The position numbers and the translations under genes are program-made. Source: Thioalkalivibrio sp. ALJ21 (GTDB taxonomy: Bacteria > Pseudomonadota > Gammaproteobacteria > Ectothiorhodospirales > Ectothiorhodospiraceae). Taken from it: DNA of 64,000 nt. Shown here in pieces: positions 40,853 through 49,844 of the stretch (its first letter is position 1; every line of letters begins with the position of its first letter). Location: positions 806,001 through 870,000 of the forward strand of contig NZ_KB905155.1 in NCBI RefSeq assembly GCF_000378605.1, read 5' to 3'. The notes beneath the pieces are model-generated. The model saw nothing but the letters and a program-made list of their open reading frames with translations. It ran no database searches and was not told where the DNA came from.

Positions 40853-42520
40853 ATGGATCGGCACGTGACCTCCTTGCAACCACCACGATGGACCGCAACC
40901 CTGCTACTTGCGGCCCTTGTGCTTGTCGCGTCGCCCGCGCTTGCGCTGGCACCCGCCTGCCCGTCCGACCGCGCCAGCCTCACGACCGACGAGCTGCTGG
41001 CGGAACCACTGGCGGACGATACATCCGTCGTCCTGGAGGGCATCGTCACCGGGGTCTTCATGGGCGACGATGAGCTGGGCGGCTTCTACCTGCAAAACAA
41101 CGACCCTGAAAGGCCAACCGGGCTGTTCGTCTATGCCCCGCGCCACGAGCCGGTTACGCCGGGTGATCGTCTGCGCGTACAGGGCCGCTTTGGCCATCAC
41201 CACGGCCGTCCCCAGCTCGCCCGCATCGACGGCGTCGAGAACTGCGGCAGCGGTCGCCTGCCCGAAGCGGTGATGCTCGAGCTCCCGCGCGACGCCGAAC
41301 GACTGTCTGACTTTGAAGACGTGCGCGTGCGCTTTGATCAGACGCTGACCGTATCGGGCCACAATGAACTCGAGCGCTACGGCAACCTGAAACTCGCCGC
41401 CGGCGGACGCCTGTGGCACCCGGGGCAGACGGGAGCATTCGACGACCACGACCATGCAGAACGCCGCATCGTGCTGGACGACGGCAGTTACCGCGCCCGT
41501 CCGGACCCCATCCCTTATCTCGACGACCAGGGGACGCGGCGGGTCGGCAGCCAGGTCACGGGCCTGACCGGCATCCTGACGCATGCCTTCGATGCCCACC
41601 GCCTGCACCCGACCGAAACGCCACGGTGGGAGGGTGGCACCCGCCCCGAAGCGCCTGAACCGCCGGCCGACGGGGCACTGCGCATCGTCACTGCGAATAT
41701 GGAAAACGACTTTGTCACGCTGGGCGAGCGTGGCGCGGCGAGTCGCGGCGAGCGCGAGCGACAGGAGGCCAAGCTGAATGCCGCCCTGCTCCCCCTGAAA
41801 GCGGACCTGATGACAACCATCGAACTGGAAAACCAGCCCGCCGCCCGCGAACGCCTGATCGAACGCCTGAATCAGCACGGCGATATCCACTACGAGGCCG
41901 TCCGGCACCCGGCGCCCGGTACCGACGCCATCAAGGTGGGCATTACCTATAGACCCGATCGGCTGGAGCTGCTGGATGCCGTGGCCGACGAAGACCGCAT
42001 ACACCATCGCCCGCCACTGCTCGCATGGTTCGGCACGCCGGAAGGCGAACCCCTGTTCGGGGTGGTCGCGGTGCATTTCAAGGCCAAGGTCGGCTGCCCA
42101 TCCAGCGGCGACGTGGATCGTGGACAGGGCTGCTGGAACAAGCGGCGCACGGCCCAGGCCGAACGCCTGGCGCAATGGATCGAACAGGAACGTCGTGAAG
42201 GGCTGCCCGTGATCATTGCCGGGGACCTGAACGCCTACGCCGCCGAGGATCCGCTACGTGTATTGCGCGAGGCGGGCAAGCACGATCTGGTCCATGACGA
42301 GCCCGACCAGGCCTATAGCTATGTCTTTCGCGGACAGTCCGGGCAACTGGACTACCTGCTCGGCCCCGAGGGAATCGCTGAACACGTCGGGGACGCTGGC
42401 TCCTGGGCCATCAATGCCGACGAACCGGCGTTTCTGGTATTCGACGGGAACCAGCCCGCCGACGGACCATGGCGCGCCTCCGACCACGACCCGGTCTGGC
42501 TGAACCTGCGGGTCGACTAG
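40853..42520 (+). CDS. Secreted endonuclease/exonuclease/phosphatase-family nuclease (ExeM/NucH-like)
   Basis: A 555-residue exported protein: signal peptide (TATLLLAALVLVASPALALA), an OB-like domain (~45-125, SVVLEGIVTGVFMGDDELGG) and a C-terminal EEP nuclease domain (~275-550). Catalytic blocks are RIVTANMEND, TTIELENQ, AGDLNAYAAEDP and SDHDPVWL. ExeM-type enzymes degrade extracellular DNA and affect biofilms; that role is inferred. GAGGACG precedes ATG 40853. Its stop overlaps the convergent MscS stop (42517-42520). Confidence 0.92.
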   Translation: MDRHVTSLQPPRWTATLLLAALVLVASPALALAPACPSDRASLTTDELLAEPLADDTSVVLEGIVTGVFMGDDELGGFYLQNNDPERPTGLFVYAPRHEPVTPGDRLRVQGRFGHHHGRPQLARIDGVENCGSGRLPEAVMLELPRDAERLSDFEDVRVRFDQTLTVSGHNELERYGNLKLAAGGRLWHPGQTGAFDDHDHAERRIVLDDGSYRARPDPIPYLDDQGTRRVGSQVTGLTGILTHAFDAHRLHPTETPRWEGGTRPEAPEPPADGALRIVTANMENDFVTLGERGAASRGERERQEAKLNAALLPLKADLMTTIELENQPAARERLIERLNQHGDIHYEAVRHPAPGTDAIKVGITYRPDRLELLDAVADEDRIHHRPPLLAWFGTPEGEPLFGVVAVHFKAKVGCPSSGDVDRGQGCWNKRRTAQAERLAQWIEQERREGLPVIIAGDLNAYAAEDPLRVLREAGKHDLVHDEPDQAYSYVFRGQSGQLDYLLGPEGIAEHVGDAGSWAINADEPAFLVFDGNQPADGPWRASDHDPVWLNLRVD

Positions 42521-43455
42521 TCGCGCGCTGGGAGTTGCTCTGACGCTCCTGCGTCGGCCTCCGGCTCGGTGACCTCCTCGTCGATCTTCTCGGCGGCCTC
42601 CGTTTCCTCTTCGCTCAGGTTGTCCTGGATCAGGCGCACGGGGATCGGCCCACCATCAATATGGCTCAGCGTGCGCTGCGGGAACGGGATCTCGATGCCG
42701 GCCTCGTCCAGTGCGGCCTTCACCTGCATGTGCATGCTGTTGCGCAGGTCCAGGAATTTCTCGCGCCGCGCCCAGACCGACAGCTGAATCTTCAGTGCGG
42801 AATCCCCGTATTCAAGGAAGATGAACAGCGGCTTGGGCTCCTCCAGGCAGACCGGGTTACGGTCCGCCACGCCCATCAGGATGTCGCGCAGCGCCTTCAG
42901 GTCGGTGCGATAAGCCACCCCGATCTGCATGTCCAGACGACGGATCGGGAAGCGCGTCATGTTGGTGATCTGCGACTTCACCAGGCTTTCGTTCGGCACC
43001 CGCACCAGCAGGTTGTCGAAGGTGCGCAGCTTCACCGACAGCAGGTCGATGGACAGCACCTCGCCGGTCGCGTCCCCCACCTTGATGATGTCGCCCACCG
43101 AGAAGGGCCGTTCGCCGATCAGGAACAGCCCCGAGATCAGATTGGACGCCGAGGTCTGCGAGGCAAAGCCCAGCGCGACCGTCAGGATGCCCGCCGCCCC
43201 CAGCAGAACGGTCAGATCGAAACCCAGCTCGCGCAGCCCGGAGACAACCGCCAGCACGATGATGATGTAGAAGCTGATGCGACGCATCAGCATGATCTGC
43301 TGGGCATCCATGTGCCGGCCGAAGGCCCGCGTCAGGTTGCGCGAGACCAGCCGCGCCAGGATCAACCCGACGATGATGTACAGCGAGGCCCGCAGCGCGG
43401 CGAGGAAACCGTCGCTGGTCAAAAAGTCCATGGTGCTTTGCATCCAGGCGTCCAT
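42517..43455 (-). CDS. MscS-family mechanosensitive channel
   Basis: A 312-residue channel with three membrane helices, the pore-lining one reading VLLGAAGILTVALGFASQTSASNLISGLFLI (~90-120). The MscS beta domain follows (GDIIKVGDATGEVLSIDLLSVKLRTFDN) and the C-terminal cage region is FPQRTL. An acidic tail rich in Glu follows (~285-312). It opens under hypo-osmotic shock to release ions. AGGAACGCAGG precedes ATG 43455. It follows the partner gene by 9 nt on the same strand. Confidence 0.95.
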   Translation of the reverse strand: MDAWMQSTMDFLTSDGFLAALRASLYIIVGLILARLVSRNLTRAFGRHMDAQQIMLMRRISFYIIIVLAVVSGLRELGFDLTVLLGAAGILTVALGFASQTSASNLISGLFLIGERPFSVGDIIKVGDATGEVLSIDLLSVKLRTFDNLLVRVPNESLVKSQITNMTRFPIRRLDMQIGVAYRTDLKALRDILMGVADRNPVCLEEPKPLFIFLEYGDSALKIQLSVWARREKFLDLRNSMHMQVKAALDEAGIEIPFPQRTLSHIDGGPIPVRLIQDNLSEEETEAAEKIDEEVTEPEADAGASEQLPARD

Positions 43456-43464
43456 CCTGCGTTC

Positions 43465-44316
43465 CTATTGAAACAGGGCGCTGAACGCCCGCACCATCAC
43501 ATGCCGACCACCCACCTCGCGCGGCTCGGCGATCCGCGTTGCGCCCTCGGCCTCAGCGGGCGGCCCAGCGTCGATCTTCATCGCCGCCATATCCTTGTCT
43601 TCCTCGCGCTCCATGCGTACCGCCGGGGTCCACAAGCGGTTGTGGCGATCGGCATAGACCGGGAGACGCGGCACCGGAAGATTCACGCGCTCCAGGAACA
43701 GCGCATCCAGCGCCTTGTTGTGGATCGTCAGCGGCGTGACCACGCGATGGGGGCGCTCGGGGACATCCTCCAGGGCCAGCCGCGCCTGGGTGCGCGTCGC
43801 ATAGCACAGTTCCCCCTCGACCGTATTGGGGCCGAACCAAGTGTCCGAGGGCGCATAAACCGGGAACTCGTGGGCCCGTGCATCGCCCAGATAGAACTGG
43901 ACCCAGGCAGGCGAACTGAGAAACAGCGTGACCCGGCCCTGGGCCGGCACATAGAACGGGTTCTCCGGCCGACTGACCATCGGACGGTCGGCCAGGGCGA
44001 TACGCAGTTCCGGCTGGGTGTCGCCGGTAGCACCGGCGAAGCGCAGGCGCTCCGAGAGCGACTCGGGCCACTCGGCATCGGTCGGCACCTCGATATCCAG
44101 CGTTGCATCGGCCGCGTCCCGCGGCCGGTCCAGCCCAAGGCGCCATTCCGCCGGGGAATGTTCGAGCCAGATATCCAGCGGCCCGACCGACCAGCGCCCG
44201 ATCCGTCCTTGTGGCAGCGACCAGCGCCCCCACCAGGTTGGCCGCTTCCCTGTCTTGTCCTTGTCGGTCATCCCTGGTGGTGTCCTGTGTCCGTTGCCGA
44301 TGTTCTCGACGACCAC
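43465..44316 (-). CDS. Uncharacterised protein paired with MscS (possibly DUF432)
   Basis: A 283-residue soluble protein rich in beta-strand patterns (WSVGPLDIWLEHSPAEWRLG; FYVPAQGRVTLFLSSPAWVQF; EFPVYAPSDTWFGPNTVEGE). I tentatively associate it with DUF432, a family often found beside MscS genes, but cannot confirm. Its position 9 nt upstream of mscS suggests a regulatory or accessory subunit. GTG 44316 is preferred because AGGAG lies 9 nt upstream; ATG 44271 is an alternative. Both the gene order and the acidic termini suggest a cytoplasmic role. Confidence 0.65.
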   Translation of the reverse strand: MVVENIGNGHRTPPGMTDKDKTGKRPTWWGRWSLPQGRIGRWSVGPLDIWLEHSPAEWRLGLDRPRDAADATLDIEVPTDAEWPESLSERLRFAGATGDTQPELRIALADRPMVSRPENPFYVPAQGRVTLFLSSPAWVQFYLGDARAHEFPVYAPSDTWFGPNTVEGELCYATRTQARLALEDVPERPHRVVTPLTIHNKALDALFLERVNLPVPRLPVYADRHNRLWTPAVRMEREEDKDMAAMKIDAGPPAEAEGATRIAEPREVGGRHVMVRAFSALFQ

Positions 44317-44328
44317 TGTAGCGCACTC

Positions 44329-45414
44329 CTAGAAGAGTTCCAGCTGCGGACCGCGGTCGGCCTCCGGCGCCGCCGGTGGACGAAAGCGTGTGGTATCCAG
44401 CTCCGCAAGGCGGCCTGCCAGACCGGCCCTGCGCCGGGCCAGGCGAAAGCGCTGGCGCAGCAGTGTGGCATAGGGGCCCGCTCCGACCATCCGGTGGCCG
44501 AAGGTCGAATCGTACAACTGCCCCCCGTGCGCCTCGCGCAGGCGCTGCAGCACATGGTCCGCTTTCAGTGGGTGGTGCGTACGCAGCCAGTCCTCGAACA
44601 GCGGCGCCACCTCCCGCGGCAGGCGCAGGAGCACGTATCCGGCGCTGGTCGCCCCGGCCTCGCGCGCCGCATCCAGCAGAGATTCCAGCTCGCCGTCGGT
44701 GAGCACCGGAATCAGGGGTGCGACCAGCACCGCCACCGGCACCCCGGCCTCGCTCAGCCGTCGCATGGTTTCCAGACGCCGCTGGGGCGCGGCCGCGCGG
44801 GGTTCCAGGTGGCGCGACAACGCTCGATCCAGCGTGGTCACGGAGATCGCCACCTGCACCAACCCCTGCTCCGCCATGGGTCCCAGCAGGTCCAGGTCCC
44901 GCTCCACCAACGCGGACTTGGTCACGATCGAGACCGGATGTCGCGCCTCGGCCAGCACCTCCAGCACCTCACGGGTGATGCGCCACTCGCGCTCCACAGG
45001 CTGGTAGGCATCCGTGTTGATGCCCAGTGCCAGCGGCGTCACGCGATGCGCGGGCCGTGCCAGCTCGCGGCGCAGGCAGTCCGCCGCGCCGACCTTGGCG
45101 AACAGCCGGCTCTCGAAATCCAGGCCCGGTGACAGCCCGACATAGGCATGCGCCGGTCGCGCGAAACAGTATGCGCAGCCGTGTTCACAGCCCCGGTAGG
45201 GGTTCAGGGACAGTTCGAACGGGACATCCGGCGACTGGTTCCAGGACAGCACCTTGCGTGGGTGCTCCGGTGTCACCTCGGTGCGCAGCGGCCGAGGCTC
45301 CTCGTCGTCGCCCACCCAGCCATCGTCAAATGCTTCGCGGTGCGTGGTCTCGAAACGCGCCAGGGGCTGGATCGTCGCGCCGCGGCCACGAACCGGTCCA
45401 TCACGCTGGTTCAT
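44329..45414 (-). CDS. PA0069-family radical SAM protein
   Basis: A 361-residue protein with the radical SAM cluster motif CEHGCAYCFAR (~80-90) preceded by LNPYRG, as in the PA0069/SplB-like family. Other blocks are GINTDAYQPVER and VTKSALVERDLDLL. Members are annotated as DNA photolyase-like (spore lyase-like) enzymes, but reactions are unproven. It sits 12 nt upstream of the MscS-partner gene on the same strand, so the three may be one operon. A hairpin repeat (45429-45499) lies just upstream. Confidence 0.9.
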   Translation of the reverse strand: MNQRDGPVRGRGATIQPLARFETTHREAFDDGWVGDDEEPRPLRTEVTPEHPRKVLSWNQSPDVPFELSLNPYRGCEHGCAYCFARPAHAYVGLSPGLDFESRLFAKVGAADCLRRELARPAHRVTPLALGINTDAYQPVEREWRITREVLEVLAEARHPVSIVTKSALVERDLDLLGPMAEQGLVQVAISVTTLDRALSRHLEPRAAAPQRRLETMRRLSEAGVPVAVLVAPLIPVLTDGELESLLDAAREAGATSAGYVLLRLPREVAPLFEDWLRTHHPLKADHVLQRLREAHGGQLYDSTFGHRMVGAGPYATLLRQRFRLARRRAGLAGRLAELDTTRFRPPAAPEADRGPQLELF

Positions 45415-45428
45415 CGGCGCGGGCCGTC

Positions 45429-45499
45429 AAGGGAAGCACTGATCCATGTACACGCTCGCGCCCGAGCGCGCCCGTGTACATCAATCGGTGCATCCCTGG
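45429..45499. repeat. Short hairpin repeat related to the 34706-34969 element
   Basis: A ~70-bp imperfect inverted repeat (GGGAAGCACTGATCCATGTA ... TACATCAATCGGTGCATCCC) sharing the core GCACTGATC-GTACACGCTCGCG with the ends of the element near 34.7 kb, as if its two termini were joined. A further half copy (GAGGAAACGCTGATTGAG) lies near 47679-47697. It sits in the gap between the radical SAM gene and the macrodomain gene. Confidence 0.75.
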
Positions 45500-45512
45500 A
45501 AGACAGCATGCG

Positions 45513-46004
45513 TCAATGCCCCAGCCGTTCGCGGTAGACATCCGCATCGGCCGCACTGAACGCGCAGACCAGCAGACGGCGAAACTGGTCCTCCTGCGCG
45601 CGCAGCTGTTCCAGCGCGATGCCCGCCGCGCGGTCCTTCGGAAAGCGGTAGACACCCGTGCTGATCAGGGGAAAGGCCACCTCGCGCAGGCCATATTCGA
45701 TCGCCAGTTCCAGGCTTGCGCGGTAACAGGAGGCCAGAAGATGGTCCTCGCCTGCCTGACCATCCTGCCAGACGGGGCCGACGGTGTGGATTACGTACTC
45801 GGCCGGGAGTCGAAACCCGGGGGTAATGCGCGCCTCGCCGGTGGGGCAGCCACCAAGGGCCCGAGTCGCCTCCAGGAGTTCGGGGCCGGCGGCGCGATGA
45901 ATGGCCCCGTCGACGCCGCCACCGCCCAGCAGACTCTCGTTGGCGGCGTTGACGATCGCATCCACCTCCAGGGTGGTGATGTCGCCCTGTACGACCGAGA
46001 TCAT
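45513..46004 (-). CDS. Macrodomain ADP-ribose hydrolase (YmdB-like)
   Basis: A 163-residue single macrodomain: [37 protein letters not shown], the phosphate loop [11 protein letters not shown] and the ADP-ribose patch VCAFS. It removes ADP-ribose or O-acetyl-ADP-ribose from targets, as YmdB does. Slightly shorter than YmdB (177). AGGGCAGC precedes ATG 46004. It follows the membrane-protein gene by 7 nt on the same strand. Confidence 0.92.
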   Translation of the reverse strand: MISVVQGDITTLEVDAIVNAANESLLGGGGVDGAIHRAAGPELLEATRALGGCPTGEARITPGFRLPAEYVIHTVGPVWQDGQAGEDHLLASCYRASLELAIEYGLREVAFPLISTGVYRFPKDRAAGIALEQLRAQEDQFRRLLVCAFSAADADVYRERLGH

Positions 46005-46011
46005 GGCTGCC

Positions 46012-46476
46012 CTACGCCGGCACCATCCAGAGCGTCAGTGACAGCAGGATGGCCGTCATGCTCAGGCCGATCACCGGCAGCATCATGATCCCCGCCAGCG
46101 CCTCGCGCCGGAACAGCCGAAACGCCATGCCAATAAGCGTCAGGGCCCAGCCAAAGGCGACGAAGAATGCCAGTGCGAAGATCTCGTTGCCCCACAGCAC
46201 GATCAGGGCTACCGGCAGCGCCAGGTTCAGGAACACCACGCCCAGCTCCTGCGAGCCTGCGGCACGCCCGGCCGTCAGCGCGTAGCCATAGGCGGCCCAG
46301 ACCATCACCATGCCAAAGGCCAGCGCGCCTGCGGCCGGCGACTCCAGCGGCGCGCGCAGGATGGCCGCGCCATGCGGCTCCAGGCCCACGCCCAGCGCGA
46401 TGATCAGCAGGCCCACGCCCACACTGATCAGCAGCCAGAACCACAGGGTTCCGCGTTGTACGTCCGGTTCGGTCAT
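46012..46476 (-). CDS. Small integral membrane protein of unknown function
   Basis: A 154-residue protein with about five membrane helices ([20 protein letters not shown] at the start, [71 protein letters not shown]). I do not recognise the family. ATG 46476 is chosen for AGGGAGGG upstream; an upstream start at 46515 adds 13 residues. Next to the macrodomain gene. Confidence 0.7.
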   Translation of the reverse strand: MTEPDVQRGTLWFWLLISVGVGLLIIALGVGLEPHGAAILRAPLESPAAGALAFGMVMVWAAYGYALTAGRAAGSQELGVVFLNLALPVALIVLWGNEIFALAFFVAFGWALTLIGMAFRLFRREALAGIMMLPVIGLSMTAILLSLTLWMVPA

Positions 46477-46600
46477 GTGCCCTCCCTGGGGTCGGAAATT
46501 GGCTACTCGATGCAAACGATGTCTGTACTACCGGGGACCACGGGGACGGCTTGAGGTTCGGACCCGCCACCGCCGCTGTCGTGTCGGTCACGCCGTGGGG

Positions 46601-47638
46601 TCAATGCCGCGCCAGCTGCCAGGCGACGGTTTCGCCCGCGCGCAAGGGCACGCCCGGGTCATGGCCGAACAGCACCGCCTCCGGCACGGTCCAGTCCACC
46701 CGCTCCAGCGTGATGGTGTCCGTGTTGCGCGGCAGGCCATAGAAATCCGGGCCGTGGAAGCTGGCGAAGCCCTCCAGCTTGTCCAGCGCATCCACCGAGG
46801 CGAAGGCTTCCGCATAGAACTCGATCGCCGCATGGGCCGAGTAGATGCCCGCGCAGCCACAGGCGGACTCCTTCGCATGCCGCGGGTGCGGCGCGCTGTC
46901 GGTCCCGAGGAAGAAGCGCGGGTGCCCGCTGGTCGCGGCTCGCAACAGCGCCTGGCGATGGCGCTCGCGCTTCAGGATCGGCAGGCAGTAGTGATGCGGC
47001 CGAATACCGCCGACGAACAGCGCATTGCGGTTATACAGAAGGTGCTGCGGGGTAATGGTCGCGGCGATGTTGTCCGGGCCCGACTCGACGAACGCCACGC
47101 CCGATTCGGTCGTGGTGTGTTCCAGCACCACCCGCAGTTCCGGGAATTCGCGAATCAGCGGCTGCAGGTGGCGTTCGATAAACACCGCCTCGCGGTCGAA
47201 GATGTCGACCTCCGGATCGGTCACCTCCCCATGCACCAGGAGCGGCAGATCGACCCGCTGCATCGCCTCGAACACCGGATAGCATCGCCGGATATCCGAC
47301 ACACCACTGGCCGCGTTGGTCGTCGCCCCTGCCGGGTACAGCTTCACCCCGTGAATGAACCCGCTGGCCTTGGCGGCCTCGATCATCCCGGGCGTGGTTG
47401 CCTCGGTCAGATAAAGCGTCATCAGCGGCTCGAAGTCGGCTTCCTCCGGAAGCGCCGCGAGGATGCGCTCGCGATACTCGGCCGCCGCCTCTACCGTCGT
47501 CACCGGCGGCTTGAGGTTCGGCATGATGATCGCGCGGCGAAAACGCCGGGCGGTATCCGGCAGCACGCTGCCGAGGACATCGCCATCGCGCAGGTGCAGG
47601 TGCCAGTCGTCGGGTCGGGTAATCGTCAGACGGTTCAT
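46601..47638 (-). CDS. pyrC: Dihydroorotase
   Basis: A 345-residue type II dihydroorotase. It starts [20 protein letters not shown] with the metal-binding DWHLHLRDG, carries the modified-lysine site in the [12 protein letters not shown] block, and HGE, EHTTT and GTDSAPH zinc ligands. It catalyses the third step of pyrimidine synthesis (carbamoyl-aspartate to dihydroorotate). ATG 47638 is chosen as the conserved N-terminus; a reading to 47704 adds 22 unsupported residues. Monocistronic as far as visible. Confidence 0.95.
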   Translation of the reverse strand: MNRLTITRPDDWHLHLRDGDVLGSVLPDTARRFRRAIIMPNLKPPVTTVEAAAEYRERILAALPEEADFEPLMTLYLTEATTPGMIEAAKASGFIHGVKLYPAGATTNAASGVSDIRRCYPVFEAMQRVDLPLLVHGEVTDPEVDIFDREAVFIERHLQPLIREFPELRVVLEHTTTESGVAFVESGPDNIAATITPQHLLYNRNALFVGGIRPHHYCLPILKRERHRQALLRAATSGHPRFFLGTDSAPHPRHAKESACGCAGIYSAHAAIEFYAEAFASVDALDKLEGFASFHGPDFYGLPRNTDTITLERVDWTVPEAVLFGHDPGVPLRAGETVAWQLARH

Positions 47639-47704
47639 GGGATCCTGGAAGAGTCGCGGGAGCCCTGGCGGCTCCATTGAGGAAACGCTGATTGAGTCTG
47701 GCAA

Positions 47705-47962
47705 TCAGAATAACGCGCGGTGCAAGTCCGCCTCGCTGTAACCCTCGATCGCCACGGTCTTGTCGCGCGCGGTCGCACCCGCCACAACGCTCACGTCACG
47801 GGCCGGGCAACCCAGCGCCTTCGCCAGCAGGGCACAAACGGCCTCGTTTGCCCGGCCTTTCTCTGGTGGGGCCTGCACCCGAAGCTTGAGGATATCCCCC
47901 ATCCAGGGGCCAATCGCATCGCGCTTGCTGCCCGGCGCCACGCGGACCCTAAGGCGAGCCAA
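47705..47962 (-). CDS. DUF167/YggU-family small protein
   Basis: About 85 residues (LRVRVAPGSKRDAIGPWMGD; VQAPPEKGRANEAVCALLAK; DVSVVAGATARDKTVAIEG), the DUF167 pattern of a small mixed alpha-beta protein of unknown role. The start is uncertain: TTG 47962 fits the family's length and GTG 47941 is an alternative. A much longer open frame to 48439 overlaps ubiE in another frame and is not supported. It lies 5 nt after the ubiE stop, so co-transcribed with ubiE. Confidence 0.75.
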   Translation of the reverse strand: MARLRVRVAPGSKRDAIGPWMGDILKLRVQAPPEKGRANEAVCALLAKALGCPARDVSVVAGATARDKTVAIEGYSEADLHRALF

Positions 47963-47967
47963 ACCGC

Positions 47968-48714
47968 CTAGTCGGCCGGCCGCGTCGCCAGGTAGGCGCT
48001 GAATACGCCGAGCTGCACATCGCGCTCGACGTCGCGGAAACCGACATCCTCCAGCACGCCCATGATCTTCTCCGGCGGCACGCACTCGTTGATCGTGTCC
48101 CAGAAATAGCGCATCAGGAGATGGCCGTCCGGGTCGCGCGTCAGCAGACGGCTGAGAAACGGGATGAAGTCGCGGAAATAGAACCGCGCCATCTTGAACT
48201 GGCGCTCCGTGCTGGGCCGCGAGACCTCGAGGATCATGCAGCGACCGCCCGGCTTGAGCACGCGGAAGTACTCCCCAAACAGCTCGTGCAGGTCGCGCAC
48301 ATGGCGCAGGCCGTAGCCCATGTACACACGGTCGAACTGTTTGTCCGGCAGCGGCAGCTGCTCGCCCAGACCCTCGATGAAGCGCGCCTTGATCGAGCGC
48401 CGGGCCACGTCGATCATGCCGCGGCTGGGATCGACACAAGTGATGTTCTCGTCACCGACCACCTTGCGCACCTCGCGCGCCACCGGGCCCGTGCCCGTCG
48501 CGACATCCAGGATACCCATGCCGGGCTGCAGGCCGGATTTCTTCAGCGCGTAGCGGCGATAGGCCTGGCCGGTGCCGAGAAACCCCCAACGCAGGATGCG
48601 GTCGTAATGCGGTGCCGTTCGGTCGAACAGGTCATCGACAAACGCCCGTTTTTCCGACTCGTCGCCGTAATAGTCCTTCAGTACCGGATGCGGCTTGTAC
48701 CCCGGATCATTCAT
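47968..48714 (-). CDS. ubiE: UbiE/COQ5-type C-methyltransferase
   Basis: A 248-residue SAM methyltransferase. FDRTAPHYDRILRWGFLGTG (~28-47), motif I ILDVATGTGPVAREV and RVYMGYGLRHVRDL are UbiE/MenG family marks. It methylates the ring of demethylubiquinone or demethylmenaquinone. GGGGGAAG precedes ATG 48714. It sits 72 nt downstream of a chorismatase gene on the same strand, pointing to a shared role in quinone formation. Confidence 0.88.
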   Translation of the reverse strand: MNDPGYKPHPVLKDYYGDESEKRAFVDDLFDRTAPHYDRILRWGFLGTGQAYRRYALKKSGLQPGMGILDVATGTGPVAREVRKVVGDENITCVDPSRGMIDVARRSIKARFIEGLGEQLPLPDKQFDRVYMGYGLRHVRDLHELFGEYFRVLKPGGRCMILEVSRPSTERQFKMARFYFRDFIPFLSRLLTRDPDGHLLMRYFWDTINECVPPEKIMGVLEDVGFRDVERDVQLGVFSAYLATRPAD

Positions 48715-48786
48715 CCACTTCCCCCTTCTGCGCGCCGCGCGCGCCCAATGCCAGTTCAATGCCCGCGAGAGGCGGGGCCCTGCGGG

Positions 48787-49788
48787 CTAGCCCTCGCGGT
48801 ACAGCCCTTCGATTTCCACTAACAGTTCGCTGCGGCAGATATCCCCATGCAGCAGCAGGATGTCAACGTCTTCGCCCAGGCACTCGCGCAGATGCCGCTG
48901 CGCGCGAGCACCGTCTGCTCGGTGGCGCAGATAGACCTTCAGCATCGACAGGTCGCCGGGATCGCGCAGAGCCACAGCGCCCTCCTCGGAGGCCGCCGCC
49001 AGCAGCACCCCGATATTGCGCAGGCTCTCGTCGATCTGGGCCTCGAGATCCTCCGCGTGCCGGCTTTCGTGGCCCACGATGCTGGCCGTCCCGGAGATGA
49101 ACAGTTCCGCGGCCCCGCACGCCTCCTGACTCATCCGCGCCCGCGCGAACGACGGGCTGCGCGGTCCGTACTGCCGCGGATAGCGAAACGCGCTGACCTG
49201 GCGCGGATTCTCGATACGCAGCGTGGTCTCGCGCATGGCGATGAAGTAGATCAGCATGCCATCGACATGCGTACCAATAGCCGTCGCCGCCGGCAGGTGC
49301 CGCTCGAAATCCGGCAGGGCCTCGAACACACGGGCGCGCCCGGCACAGAAACTGCGGTAGCGCTCCTGGCCGTTCAGTTCCTGGTTGATCGCGGGGAAGT
49401 AGTTCCAGGCGCGCACCAGGTGCCCGAATCCCCGCTCCTGGCAGGCCTCGAGGATCGCATGATAGGCCTGCTCGGTGATCGCCTCGGGGTCCTCGTCGGC
49501 GCCATGCGGCCGATACCAGCAGCCCACGAGCCGGTCCCCCGCGTGCGCCAGCATCAGGTCATCGATTTGTTCGGTGCGCACCGCGCCCGCCGCATACCAG
49601 AGCTCGGGCGCCGCCTCGCGGCCTTCCGGGATCTCCAGCGGCTCGAGACCTAGGGCAATATCGATCCCGTCCGGGCGCAGCTTGGCCCCGGTAACGGGAC
49701 CGAAACGCAGCGTGAGTACCGGTGCGTCCCCCCGGCCTTCCTGCCGACTGATCGCGAGCCCCGGTGGGCCTAATTCAAGCTGAGGCAT
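48787..49788 (-). CDS. Chorismatase (XanB2/FkbO/Hyg5 family)
   Basis: A 333-residue protein with the RidA-like chorismatase layout: GHLVRAWNYFPAINQELNGQ (~120-140), ERYRSFCAGRARVF, FSAFRYPRQYGPRSPSFARA and the C-terminal SGTASIVGHESRHAEDLEAQ. Chorismatases hydrolyse chorismate; XanB2 yields 3- and 4-hydroxybenzoate, and others give dihydroxycyclohexadiene products. Which class this belongs to cannot be told by eye. The neighbour ubiE suggests 4-hydroxybenzoate for ubiquinone. ATG 49788; weak ribosome binding site. Confidence 0.85.
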   Translation of the reverse strand: MPQLELGPPGLAISRQEGRGDAPVLTLRFGPVTGAKLRPDGIDIALGLEPLEIPEGREAAPELWYAAGAVRTEQIDDLMLAHAGDRLVGCWYRPHGADEDPEAITEQAYHAILEACQERGFGHLVRAWNYFPAINQELNGQERYRSFCAGRARVFEALPDFERHLPAATAIGTHVDGMLIYFIAMRETTLRIENPRQVSAFRYPRQYGPRSPSFARARMSQEACGAAELFISGTASIVGHESRHAEDLEAQIDESLRNIGVLLAAASEEGAVALRDPGDLSMLKVYLRHRADGARAQRHLRECLGEDVDILLLHGDICRSELLVEIEGLYREG

Positions 49789-49844
49789 TCATGCGTCCAT
49801 GCCGTTCAAGACGGGCACAAAAGACGCCGATTTTAGCACCGCGC

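Noticed and set aside
47963-48439. Extension of the DUF167 gene into ubiE
   Set aside because: Residues before ~47962 are an out-of-frame reading of ubiE; DUF167 proteins are ~90-100 residues.
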